Part shown: positions 19,611 through 27,889 of the stretch, in pieces | How positions within the stretch are numbered: position 1 is the stretch's first letter | Layout of the letters: each line of letters begins with the position of its first letter | Assembly: GCF_900100175.1 (NCBI RefSeq) | Contig: NZ_FNEM01000010.1 | Coordinates: 62,001-126,000, forward strand | DNA from: Ferrimonas sediminum | Lineage (GTDB): Bacteria; Pseudomonadota; Gammaproteobacteria; Enterobacterales; Shewanellaceae | Length of the DNA: 64,000 bases | Reading direction: 5' to 3' | The notes under the pieces: model-generated | Told to the model about the DNA's origin: nothing | What the model saw: only the letters and a program-made list of their open reading frames with translations | The model's database searches: none | Translations under genes and position numbers: made by a program

Positions 19611-20861
19611 TTAGTTGCTGCCCTTGACCGTCACAAACTCCGGATAGGCATCGATACCACAGTCGGCAATGTCCATACCCCGGTACTCCTCCTCTTCGGT
19701 AACCCGAATCCCCATGGTCAGCTTCAGTACAAACCACACCAGTAGACTGGCGCCGAACACCCAACCAAAGATGATCAGTGCCCCCAGGGCCTGGGTGCCG
19801 AAGCCGGCATCGGCGTTGGACAGCGGCACCGCCATCAGGCCGAACAGACCGCAGACACCGTGCACCGAGATGGCGCCAACCGGGTCATCCAACTTAATTT
19901 TATCCATGCAGACAATGGAGAACACCACCAGACCACCGGCCGACAGGCCAATGACCCCCGCCAGTACCAGCGACGGTGACAACGGGTCAGCGGTGATGGC
20001 CACCAACCCGGCCAGGGCACCGTTCAAAATCATGGTCAGGTCGGCCTTGCCCCACATCAGCTTACAGACAATCAGTGCCGCCACCGCACCAAAAGCCGCC
20101 GCCGAGTTGGTGTTAACAAAGATCTTAGCCACCGCCGAGGCGTTTTCCGCATCGGATACCAGCAACTGGGAGCCGCCGTTAAAACCAAACCAGCCCAACC
20201 ACAGGATAAAGGTTCCCAGGGTCGCCATCGGCATGTTGGATCCCGGGATAGGGTGAACGCTGCCATCGGCACCGTATTTGCCCTTACGGGCACCTAAGAG
20301 GAGCACTCCTGCGATTGCTGCTGCCGCACCGGCCATGTGAACAATGCCGGAACCGGCGAAATCCACAAAGCCCAATTCAGAAACAAAGCCACCCCCCCAG
20401 GTCCAATATCCCTCAACTGGATAGATAAAGCCGGTAAGGACAACAGCAAACACCAGGAATGCCCACAATTTCATACGCTCTGCCACGGCCCCGGACACGA
20501 TGGACATGGCGGTGGCCACAAACACCACCTGGAAGAAGAAGTCCGATTCCAGGGCATGGTCAGCCCCCTCGGCCTGAGTGCCAATCAGGCTACCCAGACT
20601 CGGCAACCAGCCAGCCTCGGCGTTATCGACGTACATGATGTTGTACCCCACCAGCAGGTACATGACACAGGCGATGGCATACAGGCAGATGTTCTTGGTC
20701 AGAATTTCGGTGGTGTTCTTGGAGCGTACCAGCCCCGCTTCCAGCATGGCGAAACCGGCGGCCATCCACATCACCAGGGCACCGGACATCAGGAAATAGA
20801 ACGTATCCAGTGCAAATCGCAGTTCGGTTACCGTGGTACCCAATTTTGTTAACTCTTCCAT
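19611..20861 (-). CDS. amtB: Ammonium transporter AmtB
   Basis: 416 residues with about eleven membrane helices, the mature AmtB topology. The pore twin histidines can be located in GIVHMAGAAAAIAG and ISVHGVCGLFG. MSGALVMWMAAGFAMLEAGLVR near the N-terminus is the conserved first core helix. There is no long cleaved signal peptide; the first hydrophobic stretch is already core. It conducts ammonium/ammonia across the inner membrane and is blocked by GlnK. The gene starts 14 bases after glnK and shares its sigma-54 promoter. Confidence 0.95.
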   Translation of the reverse strand: MEELTKLGTTVTELRFALDTFYFLMSGALVMWMAAGFAMLEAGLVRSKNTTEILTKNICLYAIACVMYLLVGYNIMYVDNAEAGWLPSLGSLIGTQAEGADHALESDFFFQVVFVATAMSIVSGAVAERMKLWAFLVFAVVLTGFIYPVEGYWTWGGGFVSELGFVDFAGSGIVHMAGAAAAIAGVLLLGARKGKYGADGSVHPIPGSNMPMATLGTFILWLGWFGFNGGSQLLVSDAENASAVAKIFVNTNSAAAFGAVAALIVCKLMWGKADLTMILNGALAGLVAITADPLSPSLVLAGVIGLSAGGLVVFSIVCMDKIKLDDPVGAISVHGVCGLFGLMAVPLSNADAGFGTQALGALIIFGWVFGASLLVWFVLKLTMGIRVTEEEEYRGMDIADCGIDAYPEFVTVKGSN

Positions 20862-20875
20862 GGTTTCCCCCTCAC

Positions 20876-21214
20876 TTAAATCGCTTCTGAGTCGTGCTCG
20901 CCGGTACGAATCCGTACCGCTCGCTCCAGGTCATACACAAAGATCTTACCGTCACCAATCTTGCCGGTATGGGCGGCTTCACTGATCACCTCGATCAGGT
21001 GCTCCACCTTATCGGCAGAGGTGGCAATCTCCAGCTTCACCTTGGGCAGAAAATCCACCTGATATTCCGCACCGCGATAGAGTTCGGTATGCCCCTTCTG
21101 ACGCCCGAAGCCTTTCACCTCGGTGACCGTCAACCCTTCCACGCCAATGCCGGCGATGGCCTCCCGCACGTCGTCCAGCTTGAACGGTTTGATGATTACG
21201 CTAACCAGTTTCAT
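20876..21214 (-). CDS. glnK: Nitrogen regulatory PII protein GlnK
   Basis: 112 residues, exact PII length. The T loop contains GHTELYRGAEYQVDF with the uridylylation target Tyr51. The C-terminal signature GKIGDGKIFVYDLERAVRIR binds ATP. I start at ATG 21214 (MKLVSVIIKPF), six codons inside the longest frame. GlnK plugs AmtB when nitrogen is plentiful and signals nitrogen status to partner enzymes. The linked amtB and the NtrC-type promoter justify GlnK over GlnB. Confidence 0.95.
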   Translation of the reverse strand: MKLVSVIIKPFKLDDVREAIAGIGVEGLTVTEVKGFGRQKGHTELYRGAEYQVDFLPKVKLEIATSADKVEHLIEVISEAAHTGKIGDGKIFVYDLERAVRIRTGEHDSEAI

Positions 21215-21252
21215 GTCCAATCCCTCAACCAAAGTCAGTTAACCAATCCTTT

Positions 21253-21268
21253 ACAACTCCCGTGCCAA
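21253..21268 (-). promoter_or_regulatory. Sigma-54 (-24/-12) promoter of glnK-amtB
   Basis: The minus strand reads TTGGCACGGGAGTTGT, matching the sigma-54 consensus TGGCACG-N4-TTGC with a single mismatch (T for C) at the end of the -12 element. The expected start lies near 21242, giving a leader of about 28 bases before the glnK ATG. Confidence 0.85.
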
Positions 21269-21329
21269 TAATTTATTTCGTTTTATTTCAATAAGTTAAA
21301 CAAAGGCGCGAATGTGGAAAGTCTATTTA

Positions 21330-21377
21330 TGCACCAAAACAAGCATGACTATTCAGCCGTTGCTCCGTTTTGGTGCA
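21330..21377. promoter_or_regulatory. NtrC-type enhancer sites upstream of glnK
   Basis: At 21361-21377 the sequence TGCTCCGTTTTGGTGCA fits the NtrC consensus TGCACC-N5-GGTGCA with one mismatch. At 21330 a perfect half site TGCACCA occurs. The two outer halves also form an 11-base inverted repeat (TGCACCAAAAC and GTTTTGGTGCA). They sit about 90-135 bases upstream of the predicted sigma-54 start, the usual enhancer distance. Confidence 0.75.
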
Positions 21378-21388
21378 GTCGCAGGCAC

Positions 21389-21412
21389 AAAAAAGCCCCG
21401 CCGAAGCGGGGC
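21389..21412 (-). terminator. Terminator of nrfA
   Basis: On the minus strand AGCCCCGC, a TTC-containing loop and GCGGGGCT followed by six T residues, about 20 bases beyond the nrfA stop. Confidence 0.85.
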
Positions 21413-21431
21413 TGGCAGTCACACCACAAAC

Positions 21432-22787
21432 TCAGTCCGTTTTACCCGGATAGTCGGCATCCCACTGGGGCACCACGGTCTTCTTAAACTCGGCCTTGTC
21501 GGCCCGCAACTTATCCATGTCCAATCCCACCACGGCCTGGGCCTTGGCCTTGGTGGAGATGTCCGGCACCTGAACCTCGGCCATGACGCCGTTCATCGCC
21601 AATACCCGCGCCAGCATCGCCCGGGCCTCGGCGCTGCGCTCCAGCGACGTCCCCAAAACCCGCATCGCCTCTGACGGATTATGGGCATGCACCCCGTGCG
21701 AGGCGATGGCGTAGTCCCAGCGCCACTGGGCATGGCGGATGGCGGTCAGGGCGTCTTTCATCTGCCCCTCGGTGGCGCCAGCATCCCAGGCGGCCTTGGC
21801 TTCGAAGTGGGCCTTCACCAGCTGATCTTCCGCCTGCAACTTAAGATCGCCGACCTGCTTCTTGTAGCCGGCAATCACCTGCTCCAGGGTGTCCTTGTCC
21901 TGATCGTGACAGCGCTTGCAGGTGAACTCGAACTGATCGAAGGGGTTACCGACATTGTGATCGGTAAACTTGCGCCCCTCGGCGTTGGTCACTTTCGGCA
22001 TGTGGCAATCGGTGCAGGAGACATTATTGCGACCATGGGGACCGTTGCGGGAGGTCTCGAACCCTGGGTGCTGGGCCTTGAGCATCGGTGCCTTCGACAG
22101 CTTATGGGTCCAGTCCTTAAACTCGATGTTGTCGTAGTAGGCTTCCATCTGCTCCACCGAGGTGCCGTTGTCCCAGGGGAATTTCACCATCACATCGGGC
22201 TTGGTAAAGTAGTACTCCACATGACATTGGCTGCATACCATGGTCTGCTTATCCGATTTAGAGGCAGTCTTCCACTCCAGTCCGGCGGTCTTCAGCGCCC
22301 GCTCGGCGAAGGGCACCGACAGCCTTAGCTTAATCTTGTTGTCGTGGCAGTTGCCGCAACCGATGGCATTGGTGATCTGATCGCCGCCCTTGGCCCACTT
22401 GCCATGGAAGTACTCCTTCTCGCCTTGGGTTTCAATCAGTCGCGGCACATCCGGACTCTTGCAAGACCAGCAGGCCATGGGCATCGGCCCATCCTCTTTG
22501 GTCTTGGGCGCACCGGTACGCAGGGTGTTGCGCAGATCGGTAACGGTGTAGTGGTGACCGCGGGCTTTGTTGTAGTCTTTGGCGAAGCCATAACCGGCCC
22601 ACAACACCACCAACCTCGGGTCTTCAGCCAGCACGTCCACGATCTCTTTGCTCTGTTCCGTCTGCTGCCAGCTGGCGTACTGTTTCTTGAATTTGGCAAA
22701 CTTACTGTTGTCCGCCTCAGTGACTGCCCACGCCCCCAGCGGGACACACAAGCCAGCCAAAATGGCCATTCGTTTCATCCTGTTCAC
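21432..22787 (-). CDS. nrfA: Periplasmic pentahaem cytochrome c nitrite reductase NrfA
   Basis: 451 residues after a Sec signal ([19 protein letters not shown]). The catalytic haem has the diagnostic lysine-ligated site CWSCK at residues 106-110. Four CxxCH sites follow: CGNCH, CSQCH, CTDCH and CKRCH. The enzyme reduces nitrite to ammonium with six electrons. No nrfBCD genes are adjacent, so electrons probably come through a CymA-like quinol dehydrogenase elsewhere, as in Shewanella. I start at GTG 22787, seven bases after GGAG; ATG 22778 is the alternative. It is divergent from narQ-narP, its probable regulators. Confidence 0.94.
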   Translation of the reverse strand: MNRMKRMAILAGLCVPLGAWAVTEADNSKFAKFKKQYASWQQTEQSKEIVDVLAEDPRLVVLWAGYGFAKDYNKARGHHYTVTDLRNTLRTGAPKTKEDGPMPMACWSCKSPDVPRLIETQGEKEYFHGKWAKGGDQITNAIGCGNCHDNKIKLRLSVPFAERALKTAGLEWKTASKSDKQTMVCSQCHVEYYFTKPDVMVKFPWDNGTSVEQMEAYYDNIEFKDWTHKLSKAPMLKAQHPGFETSRNGPHGRNNVSCTDCHMPKVTNAEGRKFTDHNVGNPFDQFEFTCKRCHDQDKDTLEQVIAGYKKQVGDLKLQAEDQLVKAHFEAKAAWDAGATEGQMKDALTAIRHAQWRWDYAIASHGVHAHNPSEAMRVLGTSLERSAEARAMLARVLAMNGVMAEVQVPDISTKAKAQAVVGLDMDKLRADKAEFKKTVVPQWDADYPGKTD

Positions 22788-22809
22788 GATTGCGCTCCAT
22801 TATTGGTTG

Positions 22810-22824
22810 TTGGTTTGAATCCAA
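22810..22824. promoter_or_regulatory. Near-perfect 15-base palindrome in the nrfA-narQ intergenic region
   Basis: TTGGTTTGAATCCAA is symmetric at six of seven paired positions. It begins 23 bases upstream of the nrfA start. It resembles neither the FNR/CRP nor the NarP 7-2-7 consensus well, so its role is open. Confidence 0.3.
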
Positions 22825-22942
22825 TTAACGCCCACTAAGAATAGATAACCTGGATTATTTCGCCTCACCGAACCACGGCTGCTTGTAATTCCGGCGGCGA
22901 AGGCGATAGGCTTGGCGCACAGTCTCTAATTATTGCCGCTCC

Positions 22943-24643
22943 ATGACCCGAACCAAAAGCCTGTCAGCCACGGTGCTGTCCCTGATCGTCACCGTCATCT
23001 TCATCTTTGGTGGCCTGGCGGCGTTTTCCCTGATCACCCTGATGTACAGCGTCGACGACGCCAAGGCGATCAACGCCTCCGGTTCCCTGCGAATGCGTTC
23101 CTACCAGCTGATCTTTCTGGCCAACAGCGAAAGCGGCACCCTGGACAAGAAGATTCAGGAGTTTGAGCAGATCCTCTACTCCGATGAACTGGGCAAGGCC
23201 CGCAGCTGGTACAACCCTCAGAAGCTGCACCAGCAATACGATCAGGTCATGGCCAGCTGGCAGCAGATGAAGCGCTATGCGGTCAACGGTAACTCCCGCT
23301 CCTACGTCAACGAAGTGCGCCAGTTTGTCGACCAGATTGATGTCCTGGTAGCGATGCTGGAGCAGCAGGCGGAAAACAAGATCATGCTGCTGTTGGCCAG
23401 CCAGCTGATGGGGTTGTTTACGGTGATGGGAATGGGGTTCTGGTTGATGCGAGGCATCAGCCGGCGGGTGCTGCACCCGTTACAGCAGCTGGAGAATGCC
23501 GCCCTGTCCATCAGCCGCCGTAAGTTCAATCTGGAGCTGCCCAGCAGTGACTTTCATGAACTGCAGACCCTCAGCGACACCTTTGAGCAGACCGCCCGCG
23601 AGCTGGAAAGCCTGTACAACAACCTGGAACAACAGGTAGAGGAAAAAACCCAGGAGCTGGAACAGGCCAACGCCGGTCTGCTGTTCCTATACCAGACTTC
23701 GTTGTGGTTCCACCGCGATCGCCTCGGCAGCGACACCCTGACCCAGGCCCTGGATCGATTGCGCCGACACAGCGGCGCCCACGGCATTCAACTGATGATC
23801 GACGAGCGTCCGGATCTGGACGTTGCCTTGGGCGACACCGGCCAGAACGGTCCCATCTCCACCCGCGAACCGCTGATCTTCGAGCAGGAGCGTCTCGGCA
23901 CCCTGTCGCTGTTTGGCCACCAGCCGCTGCCACCACAGATGCTGCACAACTTCGCCATCATCGTCGCCCGGGCGGTGCTGCTGGATCGTGCCTCACAGCA
24001 ACGTGAACGGCTGTACCTGATGGAGGAGCGGGGCACCATCGCCCGGGAGCTGCACGACTCAATGGGCCAGGTGCTGGCCTACATGAAGATTCAGACCTCG
24101 CTGCTGAAACGGGCCATCTCCAGCGGTAACGACGAGCTGATGGAGCAGACTCTGGGTGAAATCACCTCCAGCACCAATCAGGCCTACCAGCAGCTGCGGG
24201 AGCTGCTCAGCACTTTCCGCCTGACCATCTCCGAACACGACCTGCAAGCCAGCCTGGAACAGATGCTGGCGCAACTGGAGTCCCGCACCGAGTGCAAGCT
24301 GACCCTCAACTACGAGCTCAACTCTCCTTCGCTATCGGCCCAGCAGCATGTCCACATACTGCAACTGAGCCGCGAAGCGGTGCTGAACGCCATCAAGCAC
24401 TCCGGTGCCGATACCATTACCCTGCGAGCCTGCGCCGCGGCCGATCAGCAGATCGAGCTGAGCGTCTGCGATACCGGTGTCGGTATTGAGAACCTGAAGG
24501 AGAGGGAAAATCACTTCGGAATTGGTATCATGCATGAGCGCGCCCGCAAACTGGGAGGCGATTTGCAGTTTATCCCCAACACAGGCGGAGGCCTGTGTGT
24601 AAAAGTGACCTTCCGACCACAAGAGGAAACCACCCATGAGTGA
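22943..24643 (+). CDS. narQ: Nitrate/nitrite sensor histidine kinase (NarQ type)
   Basis: 566 residues. The first membrane helix (about 12-34) is followed by the nitrate-binding P-box DAKAINASGSLRMRSYQL at about 39-56, nearly the NarX/NarQ consensus. A second helix near 147-167 leads into a HAMP region, a coiled coil, a GAF-like linker, and a HisKA_3 domain with the phospho-acceptor His371 in ARELHDSMGQVLAY. The ATP-binding motifs are SREAVLNAIKHS and CDTGVGIE. It senses periplasmic nitrate/nitrite. Its 3' end overlaps narP by eight bases. I call it NarQ rather than NarX because it pairs with one NarP-like regulator and lies beside nrfA. Confidence 0.9.
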   Translation: MTRTKSLSATVLSLIVTVIFIFGGLAAFSLITLMYSVDDAKAINASGSLRMRSYQLIFLANSESGTLDKKIQEFEQILYSDELGKARSWYNPQKLHQQYDQVMASWQQMKRYAVNGNSRSYVNEVRQFVDQIDVLVAMLEQQAENKIMLLLASQLMGLFTVMGMGFWLMRGISRRVLHPLQQLENAALSISRRKFNLELPSSDFHELQTLSDTFEQTARELESLYNNLEQQVEEKTQELEQANAGLLFLYQTSLWFHRDRLGSDTLTQALDRLRRHSGAHGIQLMIDERPDLDVALGDTGQNGPISTREPLIFEQERLGTLSLFGHQPLPPQMLHNFAIIVARAVLLDRASQQRERLYLMEERGTIARELHDSMGQVLAYMKIQTSLLKRAISSGNDELMEQTLGEITSSTNQAYQQLRELLSTFRLTISEHDLQASLEQMLAQLESRTECKLTLNYELNSPSLSAQQHVHILQLSREAVLNAIKHSGADTITLRACAAADQQIELSVCDTGVGIENLKERENHFGIGIMHERARKLGGDLQFIPNTGGGLCVKVTFRPQEETTHE

Positions 24644-25259
24644 GACCAGGAGCGTCATGGTCGTCGATGACCACCCGCTGTTGCGCCGAGGCATCTGCCA
24701 GTTATTGACTCTGGATGATCGCTTTACCCTGTTTGCCGAAGTGGGATCCGGCGTCGACGCGCTGGCCGCCGTCAGCGACGACGAGCCCGACCTGATTCTG
24801 CTGGATCTGAACATGAAAGGGATGTCCGGCCTGGATACCCTCAAGGCGCTACGCCAGGAGCAGATCACCAGTCACATCGTGATCCTGACGGTCTCCGATG
24901 CCGCCGAGGATGTGCGTACCCTGATTCAGTCCGGCGCTGATGGTTACCTGCTCAAGGACAGCGAACCGGAACAGATTCTGGACCAGGTGGAGCTGGTATT
25001 GAATGGCCAGCAGGTGATTACCGAGCGACTGCAGGCCTACCTGCTGACCAACGACGAAGAGAGCAACGGCTGGTGGCAGGAGCTGACCCCCAGGGAGCAG
25101 GAGATCGCCCGCCTGATAGCCGAAGGGATGAGCAACAAGATTCTGGCCGAGAAACTGTTCATCAGCGAAGGTACCGTCAAGGTGCACGTCAAAAACCTGC
25201 TGCGCAAAACCGACTGCCGCTCACGGGTGGAACTGGCGGTCAAGGTGCTTCAGAGTTGA
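24636..25259 (+). CDS. narP: Response regulator NarP/NarL type
   Basis: 207 residues. The receiver domain has the acidic pair in VVDDHPLLRRG and the phospho-acceptor Asp57 in LILLDLNMKG, then SGADGYLLKD. The C-terminal LuxR-type helix-turn-helix is LTPREQEIARLIAEG...ISEGTVKVHVKNLLRK. With NarQ it should activate nitrite and nitrate respiration genes, nrfA first. Coupled translation with narQ is indicated by the overlap. NarP versus NarL cannot be decided from the sequence alone. Confidence 0.9.
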   Translation: MSETRSVMVVDDHPLLRRGICQLLTLDDRFTLFAEVGSGVDALAAVSDDEPDLILLDLNMKGMSGLDTLKALRQEQITSHIVILTVSDAAEDVRTLIQSGADGYLLKDSEPEQILDQVELVLNGQQVITERLQAYLLTNDEESNGWWQELTPREQEIARLIAEGMSNKILAEKLFISEGTVKVHVKNLLRKTDCRSRVELAVKVLQS

Positions 25260-25630
25260 CGGCGGCGGCCGGTGCCGAGAAAGGTGTGCCAACTGCTCAA
25301 TAGTTGGCACAGATCTTCCAGACCACAACAAGCCTCGCTCTCGACATCGTAATACTCGATGTCCGGATCCAGATCGTGGTCCTGCTCCATGCCCAGGGCC
25401 GTGGCTTTCAGATCCACCTCCCCCTGCTCCAATACCAGCGCCCACTCTCCCAGCAACAGCTGCCGAACTTCAAACGGGTCGCTGAGCGGCGCCTGCAGCT
25501 GCTGAAGTAACTGCTCCACCGCTTCGGGGCGATTCAGCTCCTCGGTCAACAACCGCCCGAAGGCTTCGTGTCCCATGGACATCTGAGCAAGACGCTCACC
25601 GGTCAATCCGGATTTGAACTCGTATTCCAT
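25250..25630 (-). CDS. yacL: YacL, UPF0231 family protein
   Basis: 126 residues, acidic, no membrane segment. The N-terminus MEYEFKSGLTGERLAQMSMG and the central EYYDVESEACCGLEDL match the pattern of E. coli YacL (MSMGHE, NYYDEES, GVEDFLQ). Function is not known in the family. It converges on narP and overlaps its end by ten bases. It has its own upstream region and appears monocistronic. Confidence 0.88.
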   Translation of the reverse strand: MEYEFKSGLTGERLAQMSMGHEAFGRLLTEELNRPEAVEQLLQQLQAPLSDPFEVRQLLLGEWALVLEQGEVDLKATALGMEQDHDLDPDIEYYDVESEACCGLEDLCQLLSSWHTFLGTGRRRQL

Positions 25631-25771
25631 ATCAGGGTCTTAAAAATAGATTGAATTCGAAAGTGTAACCTACAGTAGCCCATAAGGCTGTCCACTGACT
25701 GAACGCTTGGGCATGAAACCGACACCACATTCCTCTATCATAGTTAGCCAAATTGAATTGAGCAGTATCCC

Positions 25772-25984
25772 ATGTCCGATTTAGAACACCGCATCAGTGA
25801 ACTGGAGTCCAAACTGGCCTTTCAGGAGATGACCATCGACAGCTTGAACCAGACCGTGGTTGACCTCAGCCAACAACTGGAACGGCAACAACGGCAGCTC
25901 AAACAGCTGGCAGAAAAGCTACTGAACGCCGGCCACAGCCAGATCGCGTCGGCATCGGAAGAGACACCACCACCCCATTATTGA
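25772..25984 (+). CDS. slyX: SlyX family coiled-coil protein
   Basis: 70 residues. Heptad-rich throughout the first 50 residues (LEHRISELESKLAFQEMTI, LNQTVVDLSQQLERQQ), with a Pro/His tail (ETPPPHY). This is the SlyX pattern. The role is unknown; in enterobacteria the gene lies near fkpA, yheV and kefB. Its TGA overlaps the ATG of the deformylase gene, making it the first gene of a tight slyX-def-lipoprotein-lpoB cluster. Confidence 0.93.
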   Translation: MSDLEHRISELESKLAFQEMTIDSLNQTVVDLSQQLERQQRQLKQLAEKLLNAGHSQIASASEETPPPHY

Positions 25985-26529
25985 TGATGACAGACGCCAC
26001 CACGCCACCCTCCCTGAGCATCGCCCTGCTGGGCGAGGCGGTACTGCGCCAGCCGGTTCGCCAGCTGACCCTGCCCAGCGACGAGGCCCGCATCCTCAGT
26101 GAGCAAATGCTGCAGCTGATGCAGGCCCGCAGCGGCGTCGGCATCGCCGCCCCCCAGGTACACCACAGCCTGGCGCTGATGATCATCGCCTCCCGCCCCA
26201 ATGCCCGCTATCCCCATGCCCCGGTGATGGCGCCGCTGGTGATGGTCAACCCCAGCCTGTTGAACCAGGCCCAGGCCAGCAACCAGGATTGGGAGGGCTG
26301 CCTGTCGGTGCCCGGCATTCGCGGCCTGGTGAGCCGCCCCGAATGGGTTGAAGTCAGTTACCAGGATCTCGACGGACGCCTGCACCAACGCCGGCTGGAG
26401 GGGTTCGTGGCGCGCATATTCTGTCATGAATACGACCACCTGCAGGGGCTGACCTTTCTGGATCGGGTCGACAACAACCGCAACCTGATGGCCAGCGAAG
26501 TACTGGCCAGACAGATGGAGCAGCCTTAA
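25984..26529 (+). CDS. def: Peptide deformylase (secondary copy)
   Basis: 181 residues. All three deformylase motifs are intact: GVGIAAPQV (motif 1), EGCLSVPG (motif 2, metal-binding Cys) and CHEYDHLQG (motif 3, metal-binding His pair and catalytic Glu). It removes the N-formyl group from nascent proteins. It is not beside fmt, the usual partner of the main def gene, so it is probably a paralogue. The ATG overlaps the slyX stop (TGATG) and its TAA overlaps the next ATG (TAATG). ATG 25987 is an alternative start. Confidence 0.92.
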   Translation: MMTDATTPPSLSIALLGEAVLRQPVRQLTLPSDEARILSEQMLQLMQARSGVGIAAPQVHHSLALMIIASRPNARYPHAPVMAPLVMVNPSLLNQAQASNQDWEGCLSVPGIRGLVSRPEWVEVSYQDLDGRLHQRRLEGFVARIFCHEYDHLQGLTFLDRVDNNRNLMASEVLARQMEQP

Positions 26530-27875
26530 TGCGACCCCTTTTTCTGCTGCTGATGGCCCCGCTGCTGCTGACCGGCTGTGCCTCACGAGGCCTGCTGGAG
26601 TCTTACCCCCATCAACTGGATGAAGTCAAAACCCAGCTCAGCCGCGACAACGGTCAGCCACTGGTGCCGCTGCAAAGCGGCCTCGACAGCCAGGACGGGC
26701 TGCTGTACGCCCAGGAAGCGGGCCGGGTGGCGCTGTTGCAGGGGGATTTCACACAAAGCCGTGGTTACTTCGAACAGGCGATGGCACAGTATGACCGACG
26801 CGACTGGAAAGCCATGGTCAGCCTCACCGACCTGAGCGCCCAGGCGGCGGGCAGCACGGTGTCGGAACAGTTGATTCCCTACCGGGGCCAGGCCTACGAG
26901 CGCATCATGGTGCATCAGTACCAGGCACTCAACTACCTGTTCAGCGGCGATCTCGGCGGCGCCACCGTCGAAGCCCGCCGCGCCGACCAGGCGCAGACCC
27001 TGGCGCTGCAGGCGTACCGCAACCGCGACGAGGTCCAAACCCTCAACAACGCCAGCATCAACGCCGAACTGTCCCGGCTCGACAGCCAGGGTGGCACCGC
27101 CCTCAACTCCTTCCTCAACAGCTACACCCTGTATCAGAACGCGGTGCTGTTTGAGGCTCAGGGTGAAGCCAACGACGCCCTGATCGACATTCGCAAGGCG
27201 CTGCAGGCCTACCCGGACAACCAGCTGCTGGGTGGCGAGTACGTGCGCCTCTCCTGCCAGCTGCAGATCGATTGTGACGGCGCCCGCAAACGCTTTGGCA
27301 AGGCCCCGGCCACCAAAGCGGGCCAGGGCCGGGTAGTGGTACTGGTGGAAACCGGGTTTGTGGCCGCCAAGCAGGCGATCACCATCCCCTTTACCATCGA
27401 CGGTTATTACCAACAGGTGTCGATGCCTACCTACCGCAGCCAGCGTCCGGCCACCCAGCCGGTGACCATCCGCCTCAGTGGCGATCACAAGTACCAGGGC
27501 CAGGCCGAAGTGATCGGCAACATGGATCATCTGGCCGTCAGGGCCTTGCAGGAGCAATACCCGGGCATTCTGGTCCGTCAGGCACTGAGGGTGGCCGCCA
27601 AAGCCGGCACCAATCAGTGGGCGGAGAAAAAAGGCGGCGACGTCGGCGCCATCGCCATGCAACTGTTTAACGCCCTGACGGAGCAGGCCGACCGGCGCAG
27701 CTGGTTAACCCTGCCCCATCAGGCTTGGATGTGGCCCCATCAGGTCACCCCGGGTCAGTACCAACTGACCATCAACGGCAGCCCGCAGCCGATAGAGGTA
27801 CAAGCGGGCAAAACCACCCTGATCTGGGCCGTACAGACCGGACCCCGTTACCGGATCCATTCCGTAATTTTGTAA
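26529..27875 (+). CDS. COG3014-like outer-membrane lipoprotein
   Basis: 448 residues with a lipobox LLLTGCAS (Cys17). No Asp follows the Cys, so outer-membrane sorting is expected. The N-terminal half has TPR-like helical repeats (YAQEAGRVALLQGDFTQSRG, YQALNYLFSGDLGGATVEAR, VLFEAQGEANDALIDIRKAL), and the C-terminal half is beta-rich. This resembles the COG3014 lipoproteins often encoded directly upstream of lpoB. The biochemical role is unknown. The neighbour suggests a part in peptidoglycan synthase control, an inference from context only. Confidence 0.75.
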   Translation: MRPLFLLLMAPLLLTGCASRGLLESYPHQLDEVKTQLSRDNGQPLVPLQSGLDSQDGLLYAQEAGRVALLQGDFTQSRGYFEQAMAQYDRRDWKAMVSLTDLSAQAAGSTVSEQLIPYRGQAYERIMVHQYQALNYLFSGDLGGATVEARRADQAQTLALQAYRNRDEVQTLNNASINAELSRLDSQGGTALNSFLNSYTLYQNAVLFEAQGEANDALIDIRKALQAYPDNQLLGGEYVRLSCQLQIDCDGARKRFGKAPATKAGQGRVVVLVETGFVAAKQAITIPFTIDGYYQQVSMPTYRSQRPATQPVTIRLSGDHKYQGQAEVIGNMDHLAVRALQEQYPGILVRQALRVAAKAGTNQWAEKKGGDVGAIAMQLFNALTEQADRRSWLTLPHQAWMWPHQVTPGQYQLTINGSPQPIEVQAGKTTLIWAVQTGPRYRIHSVIL

Positions 27876-27889
27876 GAAGGAAACCGAAG

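Noticed and set aside
20866-21214. glnB instead of glnK for the PII gene
   Set aside because: The T loop fits both, but linkage to amtB and the sigma-54/NtrC promoter favour glnK.
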